Source: an uncultured Paracoccaceae bacterium
GTDB taxonomy: Bacteria; Pseudomonadota; Alphaproteobacteria; Rhodobacterales; Rhodobacteraceae
DNA length: 58,379 nt
NCBI GenBank assembly: GCA_945952025.1
Contig: CAMFGW010000019.1
Location: 1 to 58,379, forward strand
Direction: 5' to 3'
In this document: positions 16,287 to 25,063 of the stretch, piece by piece
Layout: each line of letters starts with the position of its first letter
How positions within the stretch are numbered: the stretch's first letter is position 1
Translations under genes and position numbers: made by a program
The notes under the pieces: generated by a model
The model's input: only the letters and a program-made list of their open reading frames with translations
Database searches by the model: none
Told to the model about the DNA's origin: nothing

Positions 16287-18236
16287 ATGTCTGAGATTAC
16301 CAAGGGCGGCCTGAGCCGTAGGGGCCTTCTGGGCGCAACAGCCGGTGGGGCCGCCTTCGTCGGCGCCATGGGCGGCGCCCGCATCGCCGGGATCGGCGGC
16401 CTGGCCGCCGGCGCGGCCGCGCTGACCGCGACCGGGGCTTCGGCCGAAGAGGTCGGCGGCTTCGAGGTCGCACCGGGCAAGCTGGATGAATATTACGGCT
16501 TCTGGTCTTCGGGCCAGACGGGCGAAATGCGCATCCTGGGCGTGCCGTCGATGCGCGAACTGATGCGCGTGCCGGTCTTCAACCGCTGTTCGGCGACGGG
16601 CTGGGGCCATACAAACGAATCGCTGCACATCCTGACCGAGAAGATGACGCCGGAAACCAAGGCGTTCCTCGCGGCGAACGGCAAGAAGGTGCATGACAAC
16701 GGCGACCTGCACCACGTCCACATGTCCTATACCGAGGGCAAGTATGATGGCCGGTTCCTTTACATGAACGACAAGGCCAACACCCGCGTCGCCCGCGTGC
16801 GCTGCGACGTGATGAAGTGCGACGCGATCCTGGAAATTCCGAACGCGCGCGGCATCCATGGCATGCGCCCGCAGAAATGGCCGCGCTCGAACTATGTCTT
16901 CGCCAACGGCGAGGACGAGGTGCTCATCAACCCGATCGGCACGGACGACGTGAACGACGGCAAGAGCTATGTGAACTTCTTCACCGCCGTCGATGCCGAC
17001 AAGTGGGATGTGGCCTGGCAGGTCATGGTGTCGGGCAACCTCGACAACACCGACGCCGACTACGAAGGCAAATGGGCCTTCTCGACCAGCTACAACTCGG
17101 AAATGGGCCTGACGCAGGCCGACATGACTTCGGCCGACATGGACCATGTGGTCGTCTTCAACATCGCCGAGATCGAGAAGGGCATCGCGGCGGGCGACTT
17201 CAAGGAAATGAACGGGGTCAAGGTGATTGACGGCCGCAAGGGCCAGAACAAGAACTATACCCGTTACATCCCGGTCGCGAACAACCCGCACGGCTGCAAC
17301 ATGGCGCCCGACAAGAAGCACCTGTGCATCGGCGGCAAGCTCAGCCCGACGGTGACGGTCATCGACGTGACCAAGCTGGACGACGTGTTCTACAAGAACG
17401 CCGAGCCGCGTTCGGTCGTGGTTGCGGAGCCCGAGCTTGGCCTTGGCCCCCTGCACAATGCCTTCGACGGCAAGGGCAACGTCTTCACCTCGCTTTTCCT
17501 CGACAGCCAGGTGGTGAAGTGGAACATCGACAAGGCCATCGCCGCCTACAAGGGCGAGAAGGTGGACCCGATCCTCGACAAGGTGGACGTGCAGTACCAG
17601 CCGGGCCACCTGAAGACGACGATGGGCGAGACGCTCGATGCCGACGGCAAGTGGCTGGTGTGCCTGTGCAAGTTCTCGAAGGACCGGTTCATCAATGTGG
17701 GCCCCTTGAAGCCGGAAAACGATCAGCTGATCGACATTTCGGGCGACAAGATGAAGGTCGTGCATGACGGGCCGAACTTCGCCGAGCCGCATGACGCGAT
17801 CGCGGTCCACACCAGCATCGTCAACCCGCTGACCGTGTGGAAGCGCGACGACAAGATGTGGGCCGAAACCCGCAAGCAGGCCGAGGCCGACAAGATCAAC
17901 CTGGACGACTGGCAGGACACGGTGATCCGCGACGGCAACAAGGTCCGCGTCTACATGTCGAGCCAGGCGCCCGCCTTCTCGCTTGACCATTTCACGGTCA
18001 AGCAGGGCGACGAGGTCACCGTCATCATCACGAACCTCGACGATATCGAGGATCTGACCCACGGCTTCACCGTCGGCAACCATGGTGTCGCGATGGAGAT
18101 CGGGCCGCAGGCCACCTCGTCGGTGACGTTCGTCGCGGCGTCGCCGGGCGTGCACTGGTATTATTGCCAGTGGTTCTGCCATGCGCTGCACATGGAAATG
18201 CGCGGCCGCATGATCGTCGAGCCGACCGGGGCCTGA
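16287..18236 (+). CDS. nosZ: NosZ, clade I (Tat-exported) nitrous oxide reductase
   Basis: A 649-residue periplasmic multicopper enzyme that reduces N2O to N2. It has a twin-arginine signal ([10 protein letters not shown], 9-18), which defines the typical proteobacterial clade I. CuZ histidines include H142, H143 and H145 (DLHHVHM). The C-terminal cupredoxin domain has the full CuA set: H592 (DLTHGF), C627, C631 (YYCQWFCH, W629 carbonyl), H635 and M638. The length equals that of Paracoccus NosZ. AAGGA lies 8 bp upstream of the ATG. It is 38 bp after nosR and is followed after 6 bp by nosD. Confidence 0.98.
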   Translation: MSEITKGGLSRRGLLGATAGGAAFVGAMGGARIAGIGGLAAGAAALTATGASAEEVGGFEVAPGKLDEYYGFWSSGQTGEMRILGVPSMRELMRVPVFNRCSATGWGHTNESLHILTEKMTPETKAFLAANGKKVHDNGDLHHVHMSYTEGKYDGRFLYMNDKANTRVARVRCDVMKCDAILEIPNARGIHGMRPQKWPRSNYVFANGEDEVLINPIGTDDVNDGKSYVNFFTAVDADKWDVAWQVMVSGNLDNTDADYEGKWAFSTSYNSEMGLTQADMTSADMDHVVVFNIAEIEKGIAAGDFKEMNGVKVIDGRKGQNKNYTRYIPVANNPHGCNMAPDKKHLCIGGKLSPTVTVIDVTKLDDVFYKNAEPRSVVVAEPELGLGPLHNAFDGKGNVFTSLFLDSQVVKWNIDKAIAAYKGEKVDPILDKVDVQYQPGHLKTTMGETLDADGKWLVCLCKFSKDRFINVGPLKPENDQLIDISGDKMKVVHDGPNFAEPHDAIAVHTSIVNPLTVWKRDDKMWAETRKQAEADKINLDDWQDTVIRDGNKVRVYMSSQAPAFSLDHFTVKQGDEVTVIITNLDDIEDLTHGFTVGNHGVAMEIGPQATSSVTFVAASPGVHWYYCQWFCHALHMEMRGRMIVEPTGA

Positions 18237-18242
18237 TGACCC

Positions 18243-19571
18243 ATGCGCTGGTGGCTGGCCCTTCTGCTGCTCTGCCTGCCCCGGCCCCTGCCGGCGGCGG
18301 AGGTGCGGCTGGAGCCCGCCCCGGACCAGCCCGGCGCCGCAATCAAAGGTGCGGCGCCGGGCGATGTGCTGATCCTGTCACCGGGCCGCTATCTTGGCCC
18401 GGTGGTGCTGGACCGGCCGCTGACGCTGAAGGGCGAGCCGGGGGCGGTGATCGACGGGCAGGGCAAGGGAACGGTCGTGACCATCACCGCGTCCGACGTG
18501 ACGGTGACGGGCCTTGGCATCGAACGTTCCGGCAGCAGCAACGAAAACCTTGATGCGGGGGTGAAGATCGTCAAGGGCGCCGACCGGGCGCAGGTGACGG
18601 GGAACAGCCTGAAGGACAACCTGCACGGCATCGACATCCATGGCGGGATCGACGCCCATGTGGCCGGGAACGTGATCGAGGGGCGGCAGAACCCCCACAT
18701 GCTCGACCGCGGCAACGGGATCTATCTCTGGCATTCGCCGGGCGCGGTGGTCGAGAACAACCAGGTGCGCTGGGGCCGCGACGGCATCTTTGCCAATTCG
18801 TCCAGCCATGACATCTTTCGTGGCAACCTCTTCCGCGACCTGCGCTTTGCGGTCCACTACATGTACACGAACGACAGCGAGATTTCGGACAACATCTCGA
18901 TCGGCAATCACCTGGGCTTTGCCATCATGTATTCAAACCGCGTCATCGGTAAGGGCAACATGTCCTTGGGTGACAAGGGGCACGGGCTGATGCTGAACTC
19001 GGCCAACGATGGCGAGTTTTCGGGCAACCTGGTGCGCGGCGGGGCCGACAAATGCACCTTCCTTTATGACGCGAACAAGAACCTGATCTTCGACAACCGG
19101 TTCGAGGGCTGCGCCATCGGTATCCATTTCACCGCGGGCTCTACGCGGAACGTGCTGACCGGCAATGCCTTCATCGGCAACCGCAACCAGGTCAAATATG
19201 TCGGCACCCGCGACATCGAATGGAGCTTTCAGGGGCGCGGCAACTACTGGTCGGACAATGCGGCGTTCGATCTGAACGGCGACGGGATCGCCGACAGCGC
19301 CTATCGGCCGAACGACCTGATGGACCATATCCTGTGGTCCCAACCTGCAGCCGCGCTACTGAACGGGGCGCCCGCCGTCCAGCTGATCCGCTGGTCACAA
19401 TCCAATTTTCCGGCCACGCAGCCCGGCGGCGTGGTCGACAGCCACCCGCAGATGCAGCCTGTCGTGATCGCCGTGCCGCCCGCCATCCAGGCGATGGAGG
19501 CCGCGGTCGCGGGGCGCTGGCAGGGCGAGGACAGTCATGACGACGACGCTGAAGCTTTCGCGACTCACTAA
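18243..19571 (+). CDS. nosD: NosD, periplasmic beta-helix copper-site maturation protein
   Basis: A 442-residue protein with a short signal peptide (MRWWLALLLLCLPRPLPAAE) and a right-handed parallel beta-helix of CASH/pectate-lyase-like repeats (repeated GN...I-type strands, for example VAGNVIEG, FRGNLFRDL, FSGNLVRGG, LTGNAFIGN). The conserved ending GNYWSDN...DLNGDGIADS.YRPN is diagnostic for NosD. It works with the NosFY ABC transporter to assemble the CuZ site. The gene overlaps nosF by 35 bp. Confidence 0.96.
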   Translation: MRWWLALLLLCLPRPLPAAEVRLEPAPDQPGAAIKGAAPGDVLILSPGRYLGPVVLDRPLTLKGEPGAVIDGQGKGTVVTITASDVTVTGLGIERSGSSNENLDAGVKIVKGADRAQVTGNSLKDNLHGIDIHGGIDAHVAGNVIEGRQNPHMLDRGNGIYLWHSPGAVVENNQVRWGRDGIFANSSSHDIFRGNLFRDLRFAVHYMYTNDSEISDNISIGNHLGFAIMYSNRVIGKGNMSLGDKGHGLMLNSANDGEFSGNLVRGGADKCTFLYDANKNLIFDNRFEGCAIGIHFTAGSTRNVLTGNAFIGNRNQVKYVGTRDIEWSFQGRGNYWSDNAAFDLNGDGIADSAYRPNDLMDHILWSQPAAALLNGAPAVQLIRWSQSNFPATQPGGVVDSHPQMQPVVIAVPPAIQAMEAAVAGRWQGEDSHDDDAEAFATH

Positions 19572-20436
19572 GACCTACCAGGGCGTGAAGGCGCTCGACG
19601 CCGTCTCGCTCGAGGTCGGGCGGGGCGAGCGGGTGGCGCTTCTGGGCCACAATGGCGCGGGCAAGTCGACGATGATGAAGATCCTTCTGGGCCTCATCCC
19701 CTACGATTCGGGCGAGGTTCAGGTGACGGGCGCGGCGCCCGGATCGGCGGCGGCCCGCAAGCGCGTGGCCTATCTGCCGGAAAATGCGGCCTTCCACCCG
19801 GCGCTGACGGGGCGCGAGATGCTGGCCTTCTATCTGCGGCTTCGGGGCGAGCCCGTGTCGGCCGCCGCCGGGCTTCTGGACCGGGTGGGGCTCGGGTCTG
19901 CGGCCGGCCGGCGGATCGGCACCTATTCCAAGGGCATGCGGCAGCGCGTGGGTCTGGCTCAGGCGCTGATCGGGCGGCCCGAGCTTCTGGTGCTGGACGA
20001 GCCGACATCGGGCCTTGATCCGGTGTCGCGGCGGGATTTCTACACGATCCTTGACGGGCTCGCGGCAGATGGCGCCTCGATCCTCTTGTCGTCGCATGCC
20101 CTGACCGAGGTCGAGGCGCGGACCGACCGCATCCTGATCCTGTCGAAGGGGGTGCAGGTCGCGGCCGGCACGCTTGCCGACCTGCGGGCGCAGGCGGCCC
20201 TGCCGACGCGGTTGCGCGTCAGGCCCGCGTCGGGCGCGGGGCCGGCTCTGGCGGCGGCGCTGGCCGAGGGGGTGCCGCAGGCGGACGGGGCGCTGCTGAT
20301 CGAGGTGCCGGATGGCGGCAAGCTGGCGGCGCTCGCGCGGGTGACGGCGCTGGGCGGGCAGGTCGCCGATGTCGATGTCGAGCCGCCGAGCCTTGAGGAC
20401 ATCTATAGCCACGTCAGCCGGAGGGATGGGCAATGA
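19537..20436 (+). CDS. nosF: NosF, ABC transporter ATPase for CuZ biogenesis
   Basis: A 299-residue cytoplasmic ABC ATPase. Walker A GHNGAGKST, the signature variant YSKGMRQRVGLAQAL (SKGM, as usual in NosF) and Walker B LLVLDEPTSGLDP are all intact. It energises the NosDFY complex. The start lies inside nosD (35-bp overlap) and the stop overlaps the nosY ATG in an ATGA. Confidence 0.96.
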   Translation: MTTTLKLSRLTKTYQGVKALDAVSLEVGRGERVALLGHNGAGKSTMMKILLGLIPYDSGEVQVTGAAPGSAAARKRVAYLPENAAFHPALTGREMLAFYLRLRGEPVSAAAGLLDRVGLGSAAGRRIGTYSKGMRQRVGLAQALIGRPELLVLDEPTSGLDPVSRRDFYTILDGLAADGASILLSSHALTEVEARTDRILILSKGVQVAAGTLADLRAQAALPTRLRVRPASGAGPALAAALAEGVPQADGALLIEVPDGGKLAALARVTALGGQVADVDVEPPSLEDIYSHVSRRDGQ

Positions 20437-21254
20437 CCCGGATCCTTGCCAGTTTCACGGCCGAGTTCCGCATCGCCGTCCGCAACCGCTGGGTCGCGAT
20501 CGCCGTCGTGATGATGGTGCTGTTCTCCGCCGTCCTTTCGGCGGCCGGGTCGGCGCCGACCGGCGCGCTCGGGGCCGACCGGCTGTCGGTGACGGTGGCG
20601 AGCCTTACCTCGCTCGCGGTCTATCTGGTGCCGCTGGTGGCGCTGCTTCTGGCCTTCGACGCGGTCGCGGGCGAGATCGAGCGGGGCACGCTGCCGCTCC
20701 TCCTCGCCTATCCGGTGTCGCGGGCCGAGGTGCTGATCGGCAAGATGGGCGCGCATCTGGCCGTGCTGGCGCTGGCGCTTCTGGCCGGTTACGGCACGGC
20801 GGCGGTCGCGGCGGTGGCGGTCGATCCGCGTGCGCTGGCGGGGCTGCCCGCGCTTTTCCGGCTTTTCTGGTCATCGCTCCTCTTGGGCGCGACCTTCCTT
20901 GGCATCGGCTATGCGCTGTCGGCCTGGTCGCGGCGGCCGTCCGGGGCGGCGGGGCTGGCCATCGGGCTCTGGCTCGTCGCGGTCGTCCTTTACGACCTGG
21001 CACTTCTGGCCGGGATCGTGGCGTCGGGCGACGGGTTCTTCACCACGCGCGTCTTTCCCTATGCACTCATCGCCAACCCGGCCGACGCCTTCCGGCTTTT
21101 CAACCTTGCGGCCTCTGGCGCGACGGCGGCGGCGGCCGGGGTCGGGGGTGCTGCCGGCTCGATCCCGATCTGGGACTCGCTCGGCTCGATCCTTATCTGG
21201 CCCATTGCCGCGCTGATGCTCGCCATCGCGGCCTTCCGCAGGGTGGTGCCATGA
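20433..21254 (+). CDS. nosY: NosY, ABC transporter permease for CuZ biogenesis
   Basis: A 273-residue membrane protein with about six transmembrane helices of the ABC-2 type, including the conserved EIERGTLPLLLAYPVSRAEVLIGK loop after the second helix. It is the membrane partner of NosF and contacts NosD in the periplasm. ATGA overlaps at both ends imply coupled translation with nosF and nosL. Confidence 0.95.
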   Translation: MTRILASFTAEFRIAVRNRWVAIAVVMMVLFSAVLSAAGSAPTGALGADRLSVTVASLTSLAVYLVPLVALLLAFDAVAGEIERGTLPLLLAYPVSRAEVLIGKMGAHLAVLALALLAGYGTAAVAAVAVDPRALAGLPALFRLFWSSLLLGATFLGIGYALSAWSRRPSGAAGLAIGLWLVAVVLYDLALLAGIVASGDGFFTTRVFPYALIANPADAFRLFNLAASGATAAAAGVGGAAGSIPIWDSLGSILIWPIAALMLAIAAFRRVVP

Positions 21255-21853
21255 AGCGGCTCTTCCTCATCGCGCTTCTGGCCCTTGCCGCCTGCAAGGA
21301 GGACCAGGCAGGCCTGCCGCCGCCGGTGCCCATGAGCGAGAGTGCCGTGGGCTATTTCTGCCAGATGAACGTGGTCGAACATCCCGGCCCCAAGGGTCAG
21401 GCGCATCTGGATGGCCAGCCCGGCAAGCCCCTTTTCTTCAGCCAGGTCCGCGACACGATCGCCTTCATGCGCATGCCCGAACGCGAGGGCCGGGTGCTGG
21501 CCGTCTATGTCAGCGACATGGGCGCGGCACCCAGCTGGGAAGACCCCGGCATCAACAACTGGACCCTGATCGACAAGGCAAGCTTCGTCGTCGGGTCCGA
21601 TGCGAACGGCGGCATGGGCACGCCCGAGATCGTGCCCTTCGCCGATCCCGCCAAGGCTGAGGCCTTCGCCGCCGGGCATGGCGGCAAGGTCATGGCGCTG
21701 AAGGACATTCCCGACGAGGCGGTCTTTGCCGATGGCGTGGGCGGAACTGCCCCCGCCGCTGCCGCCGCCGCCTCCCTCGACTCGGACGAGGCCGATCCCG
21801 ACTATGTCAATCGCCTGCGCGACCTGTCGCAGAAGCTTGGAGCCAAGCCATGA
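21251..21853 (+). CDS. nosL: NosL, copper-chaperone lipoprotein
   Basis: A 200-residue outer-membrane-type lipoprotein precursor: signal MKRLFLIALLALAAC with lipobox LAAC (lipidated C15). The Cu(I)-binding motif C37-Q-M39 lies in YFCQMNVVEHPG. The conserved middle (QVRDTIAFMRMPE) and an Ala-rich C-terminal tail follow. NosL delivers copper to apo-NosZ via NosD. The start overlaps the nosY stop (ATGA) and the stop overlaps nosX. Confidence 0.95.
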   Translation: MKRLFLIALLALAACKEDQAGLPPPVPMSESAVGYFCQMNVVEHPGPKGQAHLDGQPGKPLFFSQVRDTIAFMRMPEREGRVLAVYVSDMGAAPSWEDPGINNWTLIDKASFVVGSDANGGMGTPEIVPFADPAKAEAFAAGHGGKVMALKDIPDEAVFADGVGGTAPAAAAAASLDSDEADPDYVNRLRDLSQKLGAKP

Positions 21854-22782
21854 CCCTTCCCCTTACGCGTCGCCGCTTCCTTAGCGTCACCGCAGGTGCC
21901 GCGAGCCTTCTGCCCCTTGGGTTTGCCGCGCGGGCCGGAGCGCCCGACCTTTACGTCTGGCGCGGCGTGGCGCTGGGGGCCGAGGCGGTGATCCGGCTGC
22001 CGGCAGGCCCGGACGCCAAGGCGACCGCGATGGCCGCCGCGGCAGAGATCGCGCGGCTAGAGCGGATCTTCAGCCTGACGCGGGCGGATTCGTCTCTATC
22101 CCGCCTGAATTCGACCGGAAGGCTCGACGCGCCGGACCCCGATCTTCTGGCCTGCCTGACCCGTGCGGGGCAGGTTCACGCCGCGACGGGTGGCCTTTTT
22201 GATGCGACGGTGCAGCCGCTCTGGGCGCTTTACGCGACACGCGGCGCGGCGGGGGGGCTGCCCACGGACGCCGAGGTTGCCGCCGCCCAGCGGCTGACCG
22301 GCTGGGACAGGGTGAGGCTCGACGAGGCGGCCGTGACGCTTGCGCCCGGCATGGGGCTGACGCTCAACGGCATCGCGCAGGGCTATATCGCCGACCGTGT
22401 GGCGGACCTGCTGAGCCGGGCTGGCCTGACGCAGGTCCTGGTCAATACCGGCGAATATCGCGCGCTCGGCCCGACGCCCGCCGGCAACCCCTGGTCGGTG
22501 GAGCTTGCAGAGGCCAAAGTTGTCGTGCCGCTGGCGAACCGGGCACTTGCCACCTCATCCCCCCTAGGCACGACCTTCGATACGGCCGGGCTGGTCGGCC
22601 ATATCCTCGACCCGCGCACGGGGCGCCCCGCGCGGCCGCGCTGGGTCGAGGTGACGGTCAGCGCGCCCGAGGCGGCGGTGGCGGATGCGCTGTCGACGGC
22701 GGCCTGCCTGATGGGGTCGCAAGACCAGATCGCCGCCGCGCTGACGCAATTCCCCGGCGCGCGGGTCGAAGCGGCCGTCTAG
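21850..22782 (+). CDS. nosX: NosX, ApbE-type FAD:protein FMN transferase
   Basis: A 310-residue periplasmic flavin transferase of the ApbE family with a twin-arginine signal (RRRFLSVTAGAASLL). ApbE family segments are visible: AEIARLERIFSLTRADSSLSRLN, GGLFDATVQPLW, TLNGIAQGYIADRVADLL, VNTGEYRALG and HILDPRTGRPA. It attaches FMN covalently to a Thr in the NosR SGATVT motif. It is the last gene of the operon, ending 3 bp from the convergent Crp/Fnr gene. Confidence 0.95.
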   Translation: MTLPLTRRRFLSVTAGAASLLPLGFAARAGAPDLYVWRGVALGAEAVIRLPAGPDAKATAMAAAAEIARLERIFSLTRADSSLSRLNSTGRLDAPDPDLLACLTRAGQVHAATGGLFDATVQPLWALYATRGAAGGLPTDAEVAAAQRLTGWDRVRLDEAAVTLAPGMGLTLNGIAQGYIADRVADLLSRAGLTQVLVNTGEYRALGPTPAGNPWSVELAEAKVVVPLANRALATSSPLGTTFDTAGLVGHILDPRTGRPARPRWVEVTVSAPEAAVADALSTAACLMGSQDQIAAALTQFPGARVEAAV

Positions 22783-22785
22783 GGC

Positions 22786-23472
22786 TCAGGCCTTTTCCTC
22801 GTCATGGGCGAAGCCGATCAGGCGCGCGACATCGGCGATGTCGGCCTGGTTCTGCCGCACGGTCAGGCCCAGCTTGCGCAGCCGGGCGAAGGCGCGGCTC
22901 AGGCTTTCGGGCGTCATGCCAAGGCGGCCGGCGATCAGCGACTTGTCGTAGGGCAGCGTCACCGTGCAGGAGGTGCTGCCCTCGGGCGTCAGGCCGACCA
23001 GGAATTCGGCCAGCCGCTGCGGCGCGGTGCGGGATTTCAGCGCCTCGACCTGCCCGACAAGGCTTTGCAGGTGGACGAAGGTGGCCGAAAGGACCGACAG
23101 CGCCAGTTCCGGCCGGGTCTTCAGAAGCTGCACCACCACGCCCGCGTCGATGCGCAGAAGCTGGCACTCGGTCACCGCCTCGGCCGTCACGGGCAGGTTC
23201 TGGCCGCGAAGGGCCGCCGCCTCGCCGAAGCTGCGGCCGCGGGTGAAGACGCCCACGATCGCCTCGGCCCCGGCAGGTGTGGTGCGGAACAGCTTCACCC
23301 AGCCGTCCAGCACGACAAAGATCGCGTCTGCGGGCTGGCCCTGCAGGAAGATCGTCGTGCCTTGGGCGTAGCTTCGGACGAAGGCATGGGCCAGAAGCTT
23401 GTCGGCGACGGGATCGGGCAGGCTCGCGAAAAGGAACGAGCCCTTGGCCAGTCGGCGATAGTCTATGTTCAT
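22786..23472 (-). CDS. Crp/Fnr-family regulator (NnrR/DNR-like, no Fe-S cysteines)
   Basis: A 228-residue protein with a cyclic-nucleotide-type sensor barrel (about 12-120, DGWVKLFRTTPAGAEAIVGVF and SFGEAAALRG), a long dimer helix and a winged HTH. The recognition helix reads TPESLSRAFARL. E189, S192 and R193 match the E..SR pattern by which FNR reads TTGA half-sites, so the box at 13926-13939 is a plausible target. The N-terminal cysteines of FNR are missing, which argues against an oxygen-labile cluster and for a DNR/NnrR-type NO sensor. It is convergent with nosX; no Fnr box was seen in its own upstream region. Confidence 0.88.
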   Translation of the reverse strand: MNIDYRRLAKGSFLFASLPDPVADKLLAHAFVRSYAQGTTIFLQGQPADAIFVVLDGWVKLFRTTPAGAEAIVGVFTRGRSFGEAAALRGQNLPVTAEAVTECQLLRIDAGVVVQLLKTRPELALSVLSATFVHLQSLVGQVEALKSRTAPQRLAEFLVGLTPEGSTSCTVTLPYDKSLIAGRLGMTPESLSRAFARLRKLGLTVRQNQADIADVARLIGFAHDEEKA

Positions 23473-23546
23473 GGGGGTCTCCGCGCGTTCGCCCGGCTCA
23501 GGATACCATGGCCTAGGGCGCGCATGAACCCCGGCGGTTTTGGCCC

Positions 23547-24074
23547 TCAGGCGCGGAAAACCAGCGCGTCGCCGGGCTTTGCCTCAGCCAGGACCGCCAG
23601 AAGGTCGGGAAGGGCGAGCGCGGCACAGCCTTCGGTCGATGCGAAGTTGTCCCGCGCGACATGCAGGAAGATCGCCGAGCCCGCGCCGGGCACCGGGGGC
23701 GCGTCGTTGTGGGCGAGCGTGCAGATCAAGTCATAGACCCCGTCGTCGCGCCAAAGCGCCTCGGCGCTGGCCGGGTAGGGAAGGGTCACGGGGCGGTTGT
23801 AGGCCGGGTCTTCGGGCGCATCGCACCAGCCGTCGGTCGGCCCCAGAGCGCGGGTCGGGAGTGCGGTTTGCGGGGCGGCCACGCGGTCGGGCCGGTAGAG
23901 GACCGAGCGGATGGCCCAGCGGCCGATGGGGCTTGCGCCATCGCCTTCCCGCTTGGTGTCGGCCGGGGTCAGTCCGGACCGGCCCACGGCGGCGCGGAAG
24001 CTGCGGGTGCCCCAGCGGGCGTGCCAGAGGGAGCGCGATTGGCCTTCGCGGCCCGGTTCGACGATCAGGTCCAT
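23547..24074 (-). CDS. L,D-transpeptidase (YkuD-domain)-like protein
   Basis: A 175-residue YkuD-fold protein. The active-site segment reads IFLHVARDNFASTEGCAAL, giving H138 and nucleophile C150 in an S.EGC variant of the SHGC motif. The upstream GASPIGRWAIRSVLYRPDR segment matches the typical T..G.F.I entry strand. No signal peptide or lipobox is visible, which is odd for a peptidoglycan cross-linking enzyme; it may belong to the small DUF/YkuD proteins found in alphaproteobacteria. It stands alone, co-directional with the Crp/Fnr gene. Confidence 0.78.
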   Translation of the reverse strand: MDLIVEPGREGQSRSLWHARWGTRSFRAAVGRSGLTPADTKREGDGASPIGRWAIRSVLYRPDRVAAPQTALPTRALGPTDGWCDAPEDPAYNRPVTLPYPASAEALWRDDGVYDLICTLAHNDAPPVPGAGSAIFLHVARDNFASTEGCAALALPDLLAVLAEAKPGDALVFRA

Positions 24075-24166
24075 GGTGCCAACCTGTCAGGCGCCGGGCC
24101 TGCCGTCCAGTCAGGCCAGATGGCGGGCTCGACGCCGGGCGGGGCAGCGGGGTAGGATGGGCCGCG

Positions 24167-25063
24167 ATGAGCCGGAAGAGTGACCTTTTGACCCTGTGTG
24201 CCGGGCGACTTGTCGCCACGGTCCTGCCCGACCTGGGCGGGGCGCTGGGGCGATTTGCGACGCTGACGGATGTGGGGGCCATCGACTGGCTGCGGCCGGC
24301 GCCAGAGGGCGCGCGCTCGCCGCTCGACTGTGCGTCGTTTCTGGCGGTTCCGTTCTTCAGCCGGCTGCAGGGGGACCGGCTGGAGTTCGACGGCGCGATC
24401 TGGCCGCAGCGCCCTGCGGGCTGGGGGTTCGGCCATGCGCTGCACGGCTTCGGATGGCAGGGGCCCTGGCAGGTGGTCGAGGCTCGGGGCGACCGGGTGG
24501 TCCTGACGCGCGACCACCAAGGGGCCGACTGGCCTTCGGCGCATGAGGTGCGGCAGGTCATCGCGCTGGCCGAGGACCGGCTGACGGTCGAGGTGACGCT
24601 GACAAACCGGGGCGACCGGGACATGCCGGCGGGGGTGGGCTTTCACCCCTATTTTCCACGCGGGCAGGGGTTTCCGCGTCTGACCGCGCAGGTGGCCGCG
24701 CGTCATGTGACGGATGCGTCAGGCTGGCCGATAGGGGCCGAGGCCGACGATCCATTCGTCGCGGCCTTGCGGGCGGGGGCGGCGATCCTGACCGGTCAGA
24801 ACAGTGTCTATTCCGGCTGGAATGGCCATGCCCGCCTTGAATGGCCGCATGGGGACCTGAGGCTGGGGGTGAGCGGCCCGGCGGCCGAATTCCTGTGCGT
24901 CTACACGCCCGACGGGCAGGATTTCGCCTGTGTCGAGCCGGTCAGCCACACGATCGACGCGCCGAACCTGCCAAGCGCCGGTTTCGGGCCGACCGGCCAT
25001 CGGCGGCTGGGGCCGGGCGAGCGGCTGGTGACGGCGATGGTCCTGCGCCCATCGCTGGCCTGA
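24167..25063 (+). CDS. Aldose 1-epimerase (galactose mutarotase-like)
   Basis: A 298-residue protein of the beta-supersandwich mutarotase family. Visible are the N-terminal strand LPDLGGALGRF, FFSRLQGDRLEFDG (Arg that binds sugar), LHGFGWQGPWQV (catalytic His), GVGFHPYFPRG (second His) and the C-terminal CVEPVSHTIDAPN (catalytic Glu). It converts the alpha and beta forms of an aldose. The start at 24167 agrees with the usual N-terminus; a long in-frame extension upstream is antisense to the YkuD-like gene and is not coding. No sugar operon adjoins, so the sugar is unknown. Confidence 0.9.
   Translation: MSRKSDLLTLCAGRLVATVLPDLGGALGRFATLTDVGAIDWLRPAPEGARSPLDCASFLAVPFFSRLQGDRLEFDGAIWPQRPAGWGFGHALHGFGWQGPWQVVEARGDRVVLTRDHQGADWPSAHEVRQVIALAEDRLTVEVTLTNRGDRDMPAGVGFHPYFPRGQGFPRLTAQVAARHVTDASGWPIGAEADDPFVAALRAGAAILTGQNSVYSGWNGHARLEWPHGDLRLGVSGPAAEFLCVYTPDGQDFACVEPVSHTIDAPNLPSAGFGPTGHRRLGPGERLVTAMVLRPSLA

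Noticed and set aside
18243-19571. nosD considered as a pectate lyase or polysaccharide enzyme because of its beta-helix repeats
   Set aside because: Position between nosZ and nosF and the diagnostic C-terminal pattern make NosD certain.
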